A DNA stretch of 64,000 bases from Kitasatospora sp. NBC_00315 (GTDB lineage Bacteria > Actinomycetota > Actinomycetes > Streptomycetales > Streptomycetaceae), in assembly GCF_041435095.1 (NCBI RefSeq), contig NZ_CP108025.1:8122001-8186000 (forward strand), read 5' to 3'. The notes beneath the pieces were generated by a model that saw only the letters and a list, made by a program, of their open reading frames with translations, had not been told where the DNA came from and ran no database searches. Shown one piece after another: positions 47,071 through 54,653 of this stretch. Position numbers and translations under genes: made by a program. The number at the start of each line of letters is the position of its first letter. Position 1 is the first letter of the stretch.

Positions 47071-48446
47071 TCAGCCAGGGTTCGGTAGTGCTTGCAGCCT
47101 GCTGAACGCGGTAGTGATCACGTCGGTCCAGGGCCAGTGGTTGGCCAGGCGGAGGATGCGGCGGCGGCCGGTGGTGACCAGGCGGGCGGCGGCGGAGAAC
47201 AGTCGCAGCCGCATGCGCTTGGGTTCCCATCTGCGGGTTCGGCCGGTGAGGGCGAGCGTGGGCATCCAGGCGAGGAGGTCCAGGGCGAGTTGGACGATCT
47301 CCAGCCAGAGCTGATTTTGGGCGGTGTGGTGCAGGGGGAGATTGCGCAGGCCGGTGTCGCGGGCGGCGCGGATGCGGTCCTCGGCGCGGGCGCGCTGGCG
47401 GTGCCGCAGTTCCAGGGCTGCGATCGCGGTTCCGGGGGTGTTGGTGGCGAAGCAGGTCAGGCGCATCCCGTCGGCGTCGGTGAACCTCAACTGGGCTCCG
47501 GGGTGCGGTCGTTCCTTGCGGACGATCAGCCGTATTCCCTTCGGCCAGCCGTTGAGGACGTCGCCCGCGAGTTCGGCGACCCAGGCGCCGTCGCGGACCT
47601 GGCCGTCGGGTTCGACCGCGGGCGTCCAGGCCGGGGCCGGGACATGGAGCACGGCCTGGTGGACCGCGTCGGTGATCGTCATCCCGACCGAGTAGGACAG
47701 CCACCGGCCGCGTGTGGTCAGCCAGTTCAGGAAGTCGTGGGTGCCTCCTGCGGAGTCGGTGCGGATCAGGGTGCGGCGTCCACGCCGGTGGCGCTTGGGA
47801 AGTTGGGCCAGGGCGAGCTGGGTGGTGGTGATGTGGTCGGCGGCGGTGTTGCTGCCGGCGTTGCCCGGCCGCAGCAGTGCGGCCACCGGTTCCCGGAACC
47901 ACCCGCTCCGTGGTCGACGAACGCGACCAGCGGGTGGTGTCCGAAGGTCCGCTTCCAGGTCGCGGTCGCGTCCTGCTTCTCGGAGTGCGCCAGCACCAGC
48001 ACTCCGTCGATGTCCACGATCACCTGCCCTCCGGCGTCGGGGGCATCGGCCCCGGCAAGCTTCCAGACCCGTTCGCGGACCTCGGCCCTGGCCCGGCGGA
48101 TCGCGGTCAGCGCGTGGGGCCCGGCCGCGGCCAGGGTCTCCACCAGGCGCGAGACGGTGGGGTCGGAGGCCACCAGCCCGAACACCTGCGGTTCGGCACG
48201 CAGCACGGCCACGTCCGACAGGCAGTCCCCGCCCAGCGCCATCGCCAGGGCCAGGTCCAGCAGCACCTTGCCCGGGTCGTGCACCGCACGCTGTTTGCGC
48301 CACGGCGCCAGCGCCGCCGATATCGCTGTGTCCAACCCGGTCTTGCGCACGGTCTCCACCAGCAGCACCCCGCCGGCCTGCGAGACCACCGCACCGCCGT
48401 CGCCCTGGACGCGGACGCGCGGGTAGGACCCGATAAGCTTCTTCAC
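47071..48446 (-). pseudogene. IS1380-family transposase, frameshifted
   Basis: Starts MKKLIGSYPRVRVQGDGGAV and VRKTGLDTAISAALAPWRKQ, with VIVDIDGVLVLAHSEKQDAT (catalytic Asp) and HPLVAFVDHG. The second half, GSNTAADHITTTQLALAQLP, IRTDSAGGTHDFLNWL and ending RLQALPNPG, is one frame away. One missing G in a G run at about 47891-47894 explains it; restoring it gives one full-length protein of about 458 residues. Either a true inactivating mutation or a sequencing error. Confidence 0.85.
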
Positions 48447-48448
48447 CT

Positions 48449-48521
48449 GGAGAGTGCTTCTTTCCTTGCAGCGGACAGGACCCTAGACAAGTCCCATCGT
48501 TGCAGGTCAGAAGCACTCTCC
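48449..48521. repeat. 13-base inverted repeat in the IS1380 leader
   Basis: GGAGAGTGCTTCT and its exact complement AGAAGCACTCTCC enclose 47 bases directly upstream of the transposase start. It may fold in the mRNA leader and limit expression. Confidence 0.5.
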
Positions 48522-48712
48522 GTTTATTTGATCAAGGTTTGGACGAGCCGCTCATGAAAGCGCGAGGCTAGGCCAAGGCCCCTATCGGGACACGCTCCGC
48601 CGGCCGGTGCCGGTACGCGCCGCTCCGGCCGTGCCGACAGATCAAACACAAGGCACAAGCAGCCAGCCAGAGTACGAGTCAGGCGCGGCCGGAGCGACAC
48701 GACCATCATCAC

Positions 48713-49121
48713 AGCCGGAGTAGTTGGGGCGGTTGGCCTTCCCGGTACGACGCTGGGTGGGGATCAGGGTGCCGTCGATGAGCACGACCTCCCCGCCCTG
48801 CGCGGCTATCTGGCGAAGTGCCCGGTCCAGGCGTGGGGCCCGTGCGGCGAGCAGGTCGAGCATCTCGTCGCGCCATCGCCGCAGGGTGGACTCGGGGACC
48901 CCGTTGCCGTGGGCCAGGTTCAGCAGGCGCTGATCGTGTCGCAGCATCGCCAGCACGAGCACCGCGATGCGGCCCGGCGGCAGTGACCGAAACGGCGAGC
49001 GAATCGCTTTCAGGTGCGATCGCAGCAGGTCGGCGAGGTAGGTGATGGTGCTCGTGGACAGATTCAGGTGGCACTGGTAGACAAGGGAGACGCCCTCGGC
49101 GGGCTCGTTGATTTTCGTCAC
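48713..49121 (-). mobile_element. IS5-type transposase, N-terminal part (split gene)
   Basis: GTG 49121 starts an HTH-containing half: STSTITYLADLLRSHLKAIR, RIAVLVLAMLRHDQRLLNLA, GVPESTLRRWRDEMLDLLAA, then the first catalytic Asp in GEVVLIDGTLIPTQRR and KANRPNYSG. After NYSG the native sequence stops and IS110 sequence begins. The remainder is at 45247-45677. Rejoined, it would be a normal transposase of about 280 residues. Confidence 0.85.
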
Positions 49122-49181
49122 ACAAACTCAACGACCGCCGGAGGCCATCAAGTTACGCCCCGTGGTCCACGGCCTGGCCGG

Positions 49182-49661
49182 TCACAGGCGTGTGGTGAAC
49201 CTGCCGTCGGGCAGTTTGCGTAGCCATCCGCGCGCGGCGAGCTTGGACAGCTTCCCCCGCAGCGGCTCCAGTTTGCCCCGCGCTGTCACCTCCAGCCCCA
49301 GCTCCTGGCCGACCTGCCTGGTCGACACCGGCCCGCCCGTGTCCTGCACCACGGCCATGATCCGCTGGTAGTCCGGCGGCAGCGCGTCCTGGGCCATGCC
49401 GGGCCCGCGATGCGGAATCAGCAGCACCGCACGGCCCGCGACCTGCGCTTCAGCCGGCACGGCCGCAGTCGCGTCCGCGGCGGCGAACTGCTCGGCAATC
49501 CTCGCGATCACCCTCTCGGCGACCGCGAGTTCCTCCTGCTCGGCCCGCACCTGATCGAGCTGTTTGACCAACTGTTCCTCCAACTCGTTCAGCTCGGCTC
49601 GGCGCACGACGATCTTCCTCAGCACATCGGGATCCACCATGAGCCGGAGCGTAGGAGTCAC
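49182..49661 (-). CDS. Coiled-coil/winged-helix protein associated with the transposase
   Basis: A 159-residue protein. An N-terminal coiled coil (RKIVVRRAELNELEEQLVKQ, VRAEQEELAVAERVIARIAE) is followed by LLIPHRGPGM, and a C-terminal winged-helix-like domain LPPDYQRIMAVVQDTGGPVS, VGQELGLEVTARGKLEPLRG, RGWLRKLPDGRFTTRL. This type recurs many times in actinomycete genomes. It lies 60 bases upstream of the split IS5-type transposase on the same strand and may assist it or be a regulator. The start is GTG 49661; ATG 49640 is an alternative. Confidence 0.65.
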   Translation of the reverse strand: MTPTLRLMVDPDVLRKIVVRRAELNELEEQLVKQLDQVRAEQEELAVAERVIARIAEQFAAADATAAVPAEAQVAGRAVLLIPHRGPGMAQDALPPDYQRIMAVVQDTGGPVSTRQVGQELGLEVTARGKLEPLRGKLSKLAARGWLRKLPDGRFTTRL

Positions 49662-49802
49662 ACCGACAGCGACAGAGCGGAATCGGCAAAGACCTCACCG
49701 CCAGACGATCTACACGCCAGACTCCCGCCCACCACCAGCATGAGTACCCCTACAGCCCGCCACACCAGCCCTCTGACCAGCACGTTCGAAGATGGCGAAG
49801 CC
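49645..49802 (-). repeat. Diverged long inverted repeat, right copy
   Basis: Reverse-complement partner of 43213-43368, covering the 5' region and first codons of the gene at 49182-49661. The two copies flank the SDR/AraC genes and the IS nest. Confidence 0.75.
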
Positions 49803-49982
49803 TCACTGTCGCGGGTTGATCGGGTGGTGCGACGCAAGACGCCAGCGTTTCGACACACCGCGCGGCCGCCGCCGTCGCTGATACCGCCGAGCGCCTCGCC
49901 GATATCCCAGGGACACCGCCGCCCAGATCGCCGACGCCCACCGGCCCACCTTCGCAAGCAGACGAAGACGAAGGGCAGCCCG

Positions 49983-50318
49983 ATGGCCGTCGGCATCGTG
50001 GCCTTCGGCGCGGGCCTGCTGGCAGCCGCCCTACTGTCCGCCAGCGAGGTTGAGCAACAGGGCGTTGCGAAGTTGCGCGAGCACGGGCACCTGCTGGAGC
50101 CCGGCAAGCAGGCCGCCTTCGAGGCCGCGCAGGACGTCCGCGACGAACTTCGCGAGCCGGCCGCCGACACGGTCCAGGCCGTGAAGGCCTCCGCGCAGGG
50201 CGCCACGGTTGCCGCCGGGGCGGGTGATCCGGTGCTGCTCGGACCGTCAGTCGGCACATCGGTGTCCGCTTGGCGGCAAGCGTATTGGGACCGGTCTCGG
50301 GGTTGGACGGCTTCCTGA
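49983..50318 (+). CDS. Small helical membrane-associated protein, probably a truncated family member
   Basis: A 111-residue product from ATG 49983 with AAGGG eight bases upstream. One hydrophobic helix (VGIVAFGAGLLAAALLSASE) is followed by a long amphipathic helix (LLEPGKQAAFEAAQDVRDEL, PAADTVQAVKASAQGA). This resembles the C-terminal part of DUF3618 or holin-like proteins of actinomycetes. The last 25 residues look random, and upstream fragments in other frames suggest a decayed longer gene. Confidence 0.4.
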   Translation: MAVGIVAFGAGLLAAALLSASEVEQQGVAKLREHGHLLEPGKQAAFEAAQDVRDELREPAADTVQAVKASAQGATVAAGAGDPVLLGPSVGTSVSAWRQAYWDRSRGWTAS

Positions 50319-50420
50319 GCCGGGATTTCCTGGGGGTCTGGGGGCGGGCCCTCTGCTTGGTGCGCCGGCCCGGCGCCGGCGGTGGGTTGCCGGAGTCGGG
50401 CCGGGTGGGCGTGGGTTGTC

Positions 50421-50576
50421 TCACCAGTAGTGGGTCCGACCGCCGACCGCGTGGCCGAGGGCTCCCATCACCCAGAGGACGACTCCGACGGCGACGAGAA
50501 TGATGCCGATGGTCCACAGGAAATTGATGCCGGCGACGAGGCCGATGATGAGGAGGATGACTCCGAGGACGACCAT
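50421..50576 (-). CDS. DUF6131-like small membrane protein
   Basis: A 51-residue protein: MVVLGVILLIIGLVAGINFL, WTIGIILVAVGVVLWVMGAL, then GHAVGGRTHYW. Two membrane helices and a short basic tail match the DUF6131 family. AGGAG lies seven bases before the ATG at 50576. It is the last gene of the leftward AmaP/Asp23 cluster and probably a small envelope component. Confidence 0.8.
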   Translation of the reverse strand: MVVLGVILLIIGLVAGINFLWTIGIILVAVGVVLWVMGALGHAVGGRTHYW

Positions 50577-50850
50577 GTGCGTGTCTCCTTACGCGGTCCC
50601 CCCGGTGCTGGTGCGTCGGTTCGGGGTGGGAGCATGTCGCCCTCGGTGGGGGTTGTCCCGACTCGGGGCGGGGGCCTCGATCCTGGCCGCACGCTTTGTG
50701 GCTGGTGGGCTGGTGGGCTGGTGGGCTGGTGGGCTGGTGGTGGGTCCGTGGGGCCTCGGGTGAGGCACTGGGCTCGGGCGTCGACCGTGCCGGTGCGCCT
50801 GTCGGGCGCCTTGGCCGCGCGGTCGGCGAGGGGGCGGGGCGGGTGACGGG
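50577..50850. other. Intergenic with a short tandem repeat
   Basis: At about 50696-50745 the sequence GTGGGCTG is repeated several times in tandem (period eight, as GTGGGCTGGTGGGCTG). Otherwise no gene or terminator recognised. Confidence 0.5.
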
Positions 50851-51243
50851 TCAGTGTGCGGAGGTGGGGCCGGAGGGTTCCTGGGGGTCGACGCCGGTGT
50901 GGGCGCTCGCGGTGCGGCTGCCGCTGGGTCGTTGGGAGGGGCCTTGAGGGCCGGTGTCGGAGGTGTGCTTGTCAGGGTGCTTCCTGGCGGTGTCCTCGGC
51001 GCGCCGGCCGGTGCTTTCGACGGTGTCGCCCGGCACGTCCTGCTCCTCCTGCTTGGACACGGTCCGGCCGGGGCCGGGTTCAGGGGCGTAGGTGTCGGGG
51101 TGGAAGGAGCGGTGGGCGCTGTCGTTGTCATGCTGCTCTTCGGCGTCGATGTCGGGCGACCAGCCGTGTTGGTCGGCGCCGGCGAAGCGGCTGGCCTCGC
51201 CGTCCTCCATCGATGCGTGGGTCTTGTGGTGCGCCTTCTTCAT
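50851..51243 (-). CDS. Hydrophilic protein of unknown function in the AmaP cluster
   Basis: A 130-residue, highly charged and probably disordered cytoplasmic protein starting MKKAHHKTHASMEDGEASRF, with ADQHGWSPDIDAEEQHDNDS and many Pro, Ser and Asp later. GGAGA precedes the ATG at 51243. No domain recognised. Its place behind amaP on the same strand suggests the same stress regulon. Confidence 0.55.
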   Translation of the reverse strand: MKKAHHKTHASMEDGEASRFAGADQHGWSPDIDAEEQHDNDSAHRSFHPDTYAPEPGPGRTVSKQEEQDVPGDTVESTGRRAEDTARKHPDKHTSDTGPQGPSQRPSGSRTASAHTGVDPQEPSGPTSAH

Positions 51244-51362
51244 GGGTGTCTCCGGATGTGATCGGTATCAGCCGAGGGAGGTGGTGGCGCGGAGCGGGTG
51301 ACGGCGGGTCAGGTCCAGCGGGCGACGTGCAAAAGAGAGCGGTGGCCCTGCCGAGCGGTGGG

Positions 51363-51965
51363 TCAGTCGGCACGGTGGGGGCGGTGGGGAGCGACGCGTA
51401 GGACGGCCCGGGTGGAGAGGTCGTGGCGGCCGGTGGCGCGGCGGACACGAAGCAGGGGCCCGTCGTGCAGGGTTTCGCTCACGGCGCGGGGGGAGGTGTG
51501 CGGGTCGAGGGTGAGAGTGATGTGGGCGCGGGGGCTGCCCGCGGACCCGGTGAGGTGTGCATCCGCGTCCTTCACGCCGGGCAGGCGGGAGCAGTCCTCC
51601 GCCAGGGCTTGGGCCAGGGCGTGGTCGTTGAGCCGCACTCCGGCTACGGGCGGGGAGCCGACCGGCAGGCCGCCGGGGTGTCGATGGCGCAGCTGTGCGT
51701 AGAGCCACCACAGGGCCAGCACGAGCACGACGCCCAGGGCGGCGATGACTGCCGGCCACCACCAGTCCTCGCCCGTCCATCGGGTGCGTTGGGCGTCGGT
51801 GAGCAGGACGTCGCCCGGTGTGGTGTACGGCCGGCCGTCGGGCGGCGTGATGTCCAGGCGTCGGTAGAGGTCGAGGCCGCCGGTGAGGACGAGCAGGCCG
51901 GTGCCCAGCAGGGCCAGGCCGGCCAGTGCCAGCAGCGTCCGGTTGAGTGCGGAGCGGGTCTTCAT
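51363..51965 (-). CDS. amaP: AmaP-type alkaline shock membrane anchor protein
   Basis: A 200-residue protein with an N-terminal membrane helix (LLALAGLALLGTGLLVLTGG), an extracytoplasmic loop, and a second helix (WWWPAVIAALGVVLVLALWW). The C-terminal cytoplasmic domain resembles Asp23 folds (LAQALAEDCSRLPGVKDADA, PRAHITLTLDPHTSPRAVSE). In Firmicutes AmaP anchors Asp23 at the membrane. It follows the DUF6286 gene in the leftward envelope-stress operon that contains two Asp23 proteins. Confidence 0.8.
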   Translation of the reverse strand: MKTRSALNRTLLALAGLALLGTGLLVLTGGLDLYRRLDITPPDGRPYTTPGDVLLTDAQRTRWTGEDWWWPAVIAALGVVLVLALWWLYAQLRHRHPGGLPVGSPPVAGVRLNDHALAQALAEDCSRLPGVKDADAHLTGSAGSPRAHITLTLDPHTSPRAVSETLHDGPLLRVRRATGRHDLSTRAVLRVAPHRPHRAD

Positions 51966-52021
51966 CGTCTTCGCCTCCTGTCGGGTGCGCCGGTGGTCGG
52001 GGGGTGGGGGGGAGGGCCGGA

Positions 52022-52660
52022 TCAGGTCGATCGGGGGCGGACCCGCACGGTGAGCCGGGGGCTGTTGGCGAGGCCGAGGTCGCCGATCTGCTGTTCAAGG
52101 GTGTCCGTCAGCTCTTTCTCGACGGTTTCGGGGTCACGGAATCGGATCCGTGTGCGTGCGGTGACGTGGCGTCGGTGTACTCGGATCCGGGCCTCGGAGA
52201 CGCCGGGTGTTCGCAGGGCTGCGTCGCGCAGCAGCAGGGCTGCGCCGCCGCGGTCGAGCATGACGTCGGCGTCGGCGTCGGGGTCTGTGTCTGGCCCGGC
52301 CAGGGGGAGCAGGCGGCGGTGGCCGGGTGTGAACGCGATGACGAGCAGCCACAGTCCCAGTGCCGCGGATAGGGCGGCGCCGGTGAGGATCCACGGGTCG
52401 TTCAGCGGGCGGGTGGCGAGCTCGTGGGTGAGGGACTTGCGCCAGGCGCTTGCGGTGTGTCCGGTCCGTACCCGTACGGTGTCGAAGAGCAGCGCGCCGC
52501 AGGCCGCCGACAGGACGAGAGCGACGATCGCGGCCGGGATCCGTCGCCGTGACCACCAGCGTGACGGCGTTCGGAGCGGGCCGGAAGCCTTGTCGGAGCG
52601 GGTGCGGGTGGTGGGTGTTTCGGTGTTCGCGGCGGCTGGTTGCTGCTGGTGCTGTGTCAT
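52022..52660 (-). CDS. DUF6286-like membrane protein
   Basis: A 212-residue protein with a charged N-terminus, two membrane helices (IPAAIVALVLSAACGALLF and WILTGAALSAALGLWLLVIA), and a C-terminal Asp23-like domain (LLLRDAALRTPGVSEARIRV, KELTDTLEQQIGDLGLANSP, LTVRVRPRS). Layout and position match the DUF6286 proteins of actinomycete Asp23/AmaP clusters. ATG 52660. Confidence 0.75.
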   Translation of the reverse strand: MTQHQQQPAAANTETPTTRTRSDKASGPLRTPSRWWSRRRIPAAIVALVLSAACGALLFDTVRVRTGHTASAWRKSLTHELATRPLNDPWILTGAALSAALGLWLLVIAFTPGHRRLLPLAGPDTDPDADADVMLDRGGAALLLRDAALRTPGVSEARIRVHRRHVTARTRIRFRDPETVEKELTDTLEQQIGDLGLANSPRLTVRVRPRST

Positions 52661-52734
52661 CGCGCCTTCACCTCATGGGCGGGCGGTCGGGTGATGGGGG
52701 TGTCCTCCGGTGGTCGGTGGAGACGTCGCCGGAG

Positions 52735-53073
52735 TCAGTGGACGCGTCCGCGTTCCGCGTTGCCGGCTTCCAGGTGCCGGATGTCCAGGGTCACTTCGGT
52801 GATGCGCAGGCCGGTGAGGTGGCCGACCTGGTCCGCGACCGCGCGCTGGATGTCGCGGCACGCGGGGGCGAGGTCGAGCGGATAGGGCAGTGAGAGGTCC
52901 AGGTGCAGGCGGGCCGTGCCCGGGTGCACGGATGCGGAGACCCGGGGGACGGTATTCGCGCCGGTCCGTTCGGCGAGGACTTGGCGGCCTGTTCGGGTGG
53001 CGATGCGGGTGACGACGTGTGGGGGGACGATGGTTGCGCCGCGCTCCCGCGGGGGCACCGGGCCGGTGTTCAC
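52735..53073 (-). CDS. Asp23/Gls24-like protein
   Basis: A 112-residue cytoplasmic protein: IVPPHVVTRIATRTGRQVLA, VSASVHPGTARLHLDLSLPY and ACRDIQRAVADQVGHLTGLR, ITEVTLDIRHL. This is the short alpha/beta Asp23 fold, possibly forming a polymer under the membrane with AmaP. Its GTG start overlaps the stop of the upstream gene by four bases (GTGA), showing translational coupling. Confidence 0.8.
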   Translation of the reverse strand: MNTGPVPPRERGATIVPPHVVTRIATRTGRQVLAERTGANTVPRVSASVHPGTARLHLDLSLPYPLDLAPACRDIQRAVADQVGHLTGLRITEVTLDIRHLEAGNAERGRVH

Positions 53074-53258
53074 CTGCGTCGCTCCCCGCTACGGGGGTGC
53101 AGGAGACCGTCCACGCTCAGGTCGCCCTCCAGGAGACGGCCGACCACGAGGCCGACCACCCCGAGGACCAGTACCAGGAGGAAGGCCCAGAAGCCGCCGA
53201 AATAGCCGGCGAAACCCAGGGCCATGCCGGCCAGCAGGCCCACTGCGGCTGTGCTCAT
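53070..53258 (-). CDS. DUF2273-like small membrane protein
   Basis: A 62-residue protein with two closely spaced hydrophobic stretches (AVGLLAGMALGFAGYFGGFW and AFLLVLVLGVVGLVVGRLLE) and a basic tail. In Firmicutes amaP operons a DUF2273 gene sits at this place. It overlaps the next Asp23-like gene by four bases. Confidence 0.75.
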   Translation of the reverse strand: MSTAAVGLLAGMALGFAGYFGGFWAFLLVLVLGVVGLVVGRLLEGDLSVDGLLHPRSGERRR

Positions 53259-53326
53259 TCCACTCACCTGTCCTTGGCTCGATCTCTGTGGCGCGGCGGT
53301 CGCTCCGCCGCCGGTGCGTGTCCGCT

Positions 53327-53797
53327 CTAGGCGACCCGGGTGCCGCCGTCGTCGTCCTCGTCGGGGAGGTGGACGTCGTCGACGGCGATGTTCACCTCGA
53401 CGACCTCCAGACCGGTCATGCGCTCCACCGCGGAGATGACGCTCTCGCGGATGTCTCCGGCGACCTCGGTGATCGCGACGCCGTACTCGACGACGATGTC
53501 GAGGTCCACGGCCGCCTGGCGTTCGCCGACCTCGACCTTGACGCCGCGCCCGGCGCTCGGGCGTCCGCCCGGTACGCGGTCGCGGACCGCGCCGATCGTG
53601 CGCGACATCCCGGCACCCAGGGCGTGGACGCCGGGGACCTCCCGGGCGGCCATGCCCGCGATCTTCTCCACCACGCCGTCGGCGATGGTGGTCCGTCCGC
53701 GTTCCGTCGGCGGGCGGTCCGCCGCGCGGTCCGGCGGGCGGCTGAGGCTCTCGGCCGCGCGCGTGGTGCCGGTGGCGCTGGAGGTGGTGTCCGTCAT
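53327..53797 (-). CDS. Asp23/Gls24 family envelope stress protein
   Basis: A 156-residue cytoplasmic protein with a flexible N-terminus and the Asp23 core: TIADGVVEKIAGMAAREVPG, VEVGERQAAVDLDIVVEYG, ITEVAGDIRESVISAVERMT and LEVVEVNIAVDDVHLPDE. It is the first gene of the leftward cluster, read away from an ECF sigma-factor operon. The spacer between them carries a Crp-type site. Most conventional Asp23 protein of the region. Confidence 0.92.
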   Translation of the reverse strand: MTDTTSSATGTTRAAESLSRPPDRAADRPPTERGRTTIADGVVEKIAGMAAREVPGVHALGAGMSRTIGAVRDRVPGGRPSAGRGVKVEVGERQAAVDLDIVVEYGVAITEVAGDIRESVISAVERMTGLEVVEVNIAVDDVHLPDEDDDGGTRVA

Positions 53798-53885
53798 GGC
53801 GAGCTCCTCGATCGGACCGGGCGGGCGTCGTCGGTGGGGTGCCCGTCAAAGGATTGGACGGGGATCGGCGGAGAACCTCACACCA

Positions 53886-53907
53886 ATCACATGTGATGCG
53901 CGTCACA
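53886..53907. promoter_or_regulatory. Crp-type site and overlapping palindrome
   Basis: TGTGATGCGCGTCACA at 53892-53907 is a perfect TGTGA-N6-TCACA site and also fits the Streptomyces Crp pattern GTG-N6-GNCAC. A perfect palindrome ATCACATGTGAT (53886-53897) overlaps its left arm. Lies between the divergent Asp23 and sigma-factor operons. Confidence 0.65.
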
Positions 53908-53963
53908 AACGAGCGGAGGAGGATGGATCGTATGCGAAGACCACCGGCGCCCCGGCGCCCGTC

Positions 53964-54653
53964 ATGACCGCCGCCGAGACCGCCCGTCCCCCGGTCGCAT
54001 CCTCCGAGGACGAGCAGGCCCGTGGACCTCGTCCGGCCTCCTGCGCCCGGTACACGGCGGTGGCGCCTGGCCTGCCCGTCCGGTCCACCTCGCGGCAGGA
54101 GAGCGTCGCCGAGCAGGAGGACCGTCTGCTGGCGATCCGCGCCGGCGAGGGGGACGACGACGCGTTCGCGACCCTCGTCGAGCGCCACGTCGACGGCCTC
54201 CTCGCGCTCGCCGGCCATCTCATGGGCAACCGCCACGACGCCGAGGACTCGGTCCAGGAGGCCTTCCTCAGTGCCTGGCGCAGGCTGCCGCAGTTCCGGG
54301 GCGACGCCGCCTTCCGGACCTGGATGTACCGCATCGTCACCAACCGCTGCTTCAGTGTCCTGCGCAGCCGTCCGCCGCCGGCAGCCCCACTCGACGCCGG
54401 GCCCGAACCCGCCCAGACCGCTGGCTCGGCCCAGCCCGAACGCGCCGCCGAGGCCCACGCCGCCGCCGACGCGCTCGTCTCCGCGCTCGGCCGCCTCGAC
54501 GAAGGCCAGCGGGTCTGCTGGGTCCTGCGCGAACTCCAGGGTCTGCACTACAACGAAATCGCGCAGATCACCGGCAGCAGCGAACAGAGCGTGCGCGGAC
54601 GCCTCTATCGCGCGCGACGCACCCTGGCGCAGGAGTTGTCCCCATGGCGATAG
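53964..54653 (+). CDS. ECF-type RNA polymerase sigma factor
   Basis: A 229-residue sigma-70 family protein. Region 2 is AFATLVERHVDGLLALAGHL, MGNRHDAEDSVQEAFLSAWR and RTWMYRIVTNRC; region 4 is LGRLDEGQRVCWVLRELQGL, HYNEIAQITGSSEQSVRGRL then YRARRTLAQEL. An N-terminal Ser/Pro-rich extension precedes them. ATG 53964 is taken as the start but has a weak ribosome site; GTG 54060 is an alternative. Its last codons overlap the start of a zinc-finger/Asp23-like gene, the usual position of an anti-sigma factor. It probably drives the divergent envelope cluster. Confidence 0.92.
   Translation: MTAAETARPPVASSEDEQARGPRPASCARYTAVAPGLPVRSTSRQESVAEQEDRLLAIRAGEGDDDAFATLVERHVDGLLALAGHLMGNRHDAEDSVQEAFLSAWRRLPQFRGDAAFRTWMYRIVTNRCFSVLRSRPPPAAPLDAGPEPAQTAGSAQPERAAEAHAAADALVSALGRLDEGQRVCWVLRELQGLHYNEIAQITGSSEQSVRGRLYRARRTLAQELSPWR

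Larger units (their letters stand above)
46908..48567 (-). mobile_element. IS1380-family element, complete ends, CTAG target duplication
   Basis: 1660 bases bounded by inverted repeats CCTCGATTTTTCATGA and (reversed) CCTCGCGCTTTCATGA, identical apart from three central bases. CTAG flanks both sides (46904-46907 and 48568-48571), a four-base duplication as expected for this family. It contains one transposase gene with a frameshift and lies in the leader of the IS110 element. Confidence 0.9.
45678..48712 (-). mobile_element. IS110 element, itself interrupted by IS1380
   Basis: All DNA between the two halves of the IS5-type transposase. It holds the IS110 recombinase at 45692-46828, its non-coding leader (46829-46907 and 48572-48712), and the IS1380 copy inserted in that leader. 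The right side (recombinase 3' end) has only about 14 bases of non-coding DNA. IS110 elements normally leave no target duplication; none is seen. Confidence 0.75.

Noticed and set aside
46904..47902. 332-codon minus-strand frame overlapping the IS1380 transposase end
   Set aside because: Different frame from the conserved transposase; Pro/Arg/His-rich shadow.
50696..50745. GTGGGCTG tandem repeat as a CRISPR or functional array
   Set aside because: Simple eight-base slippage repeat with no spacers.
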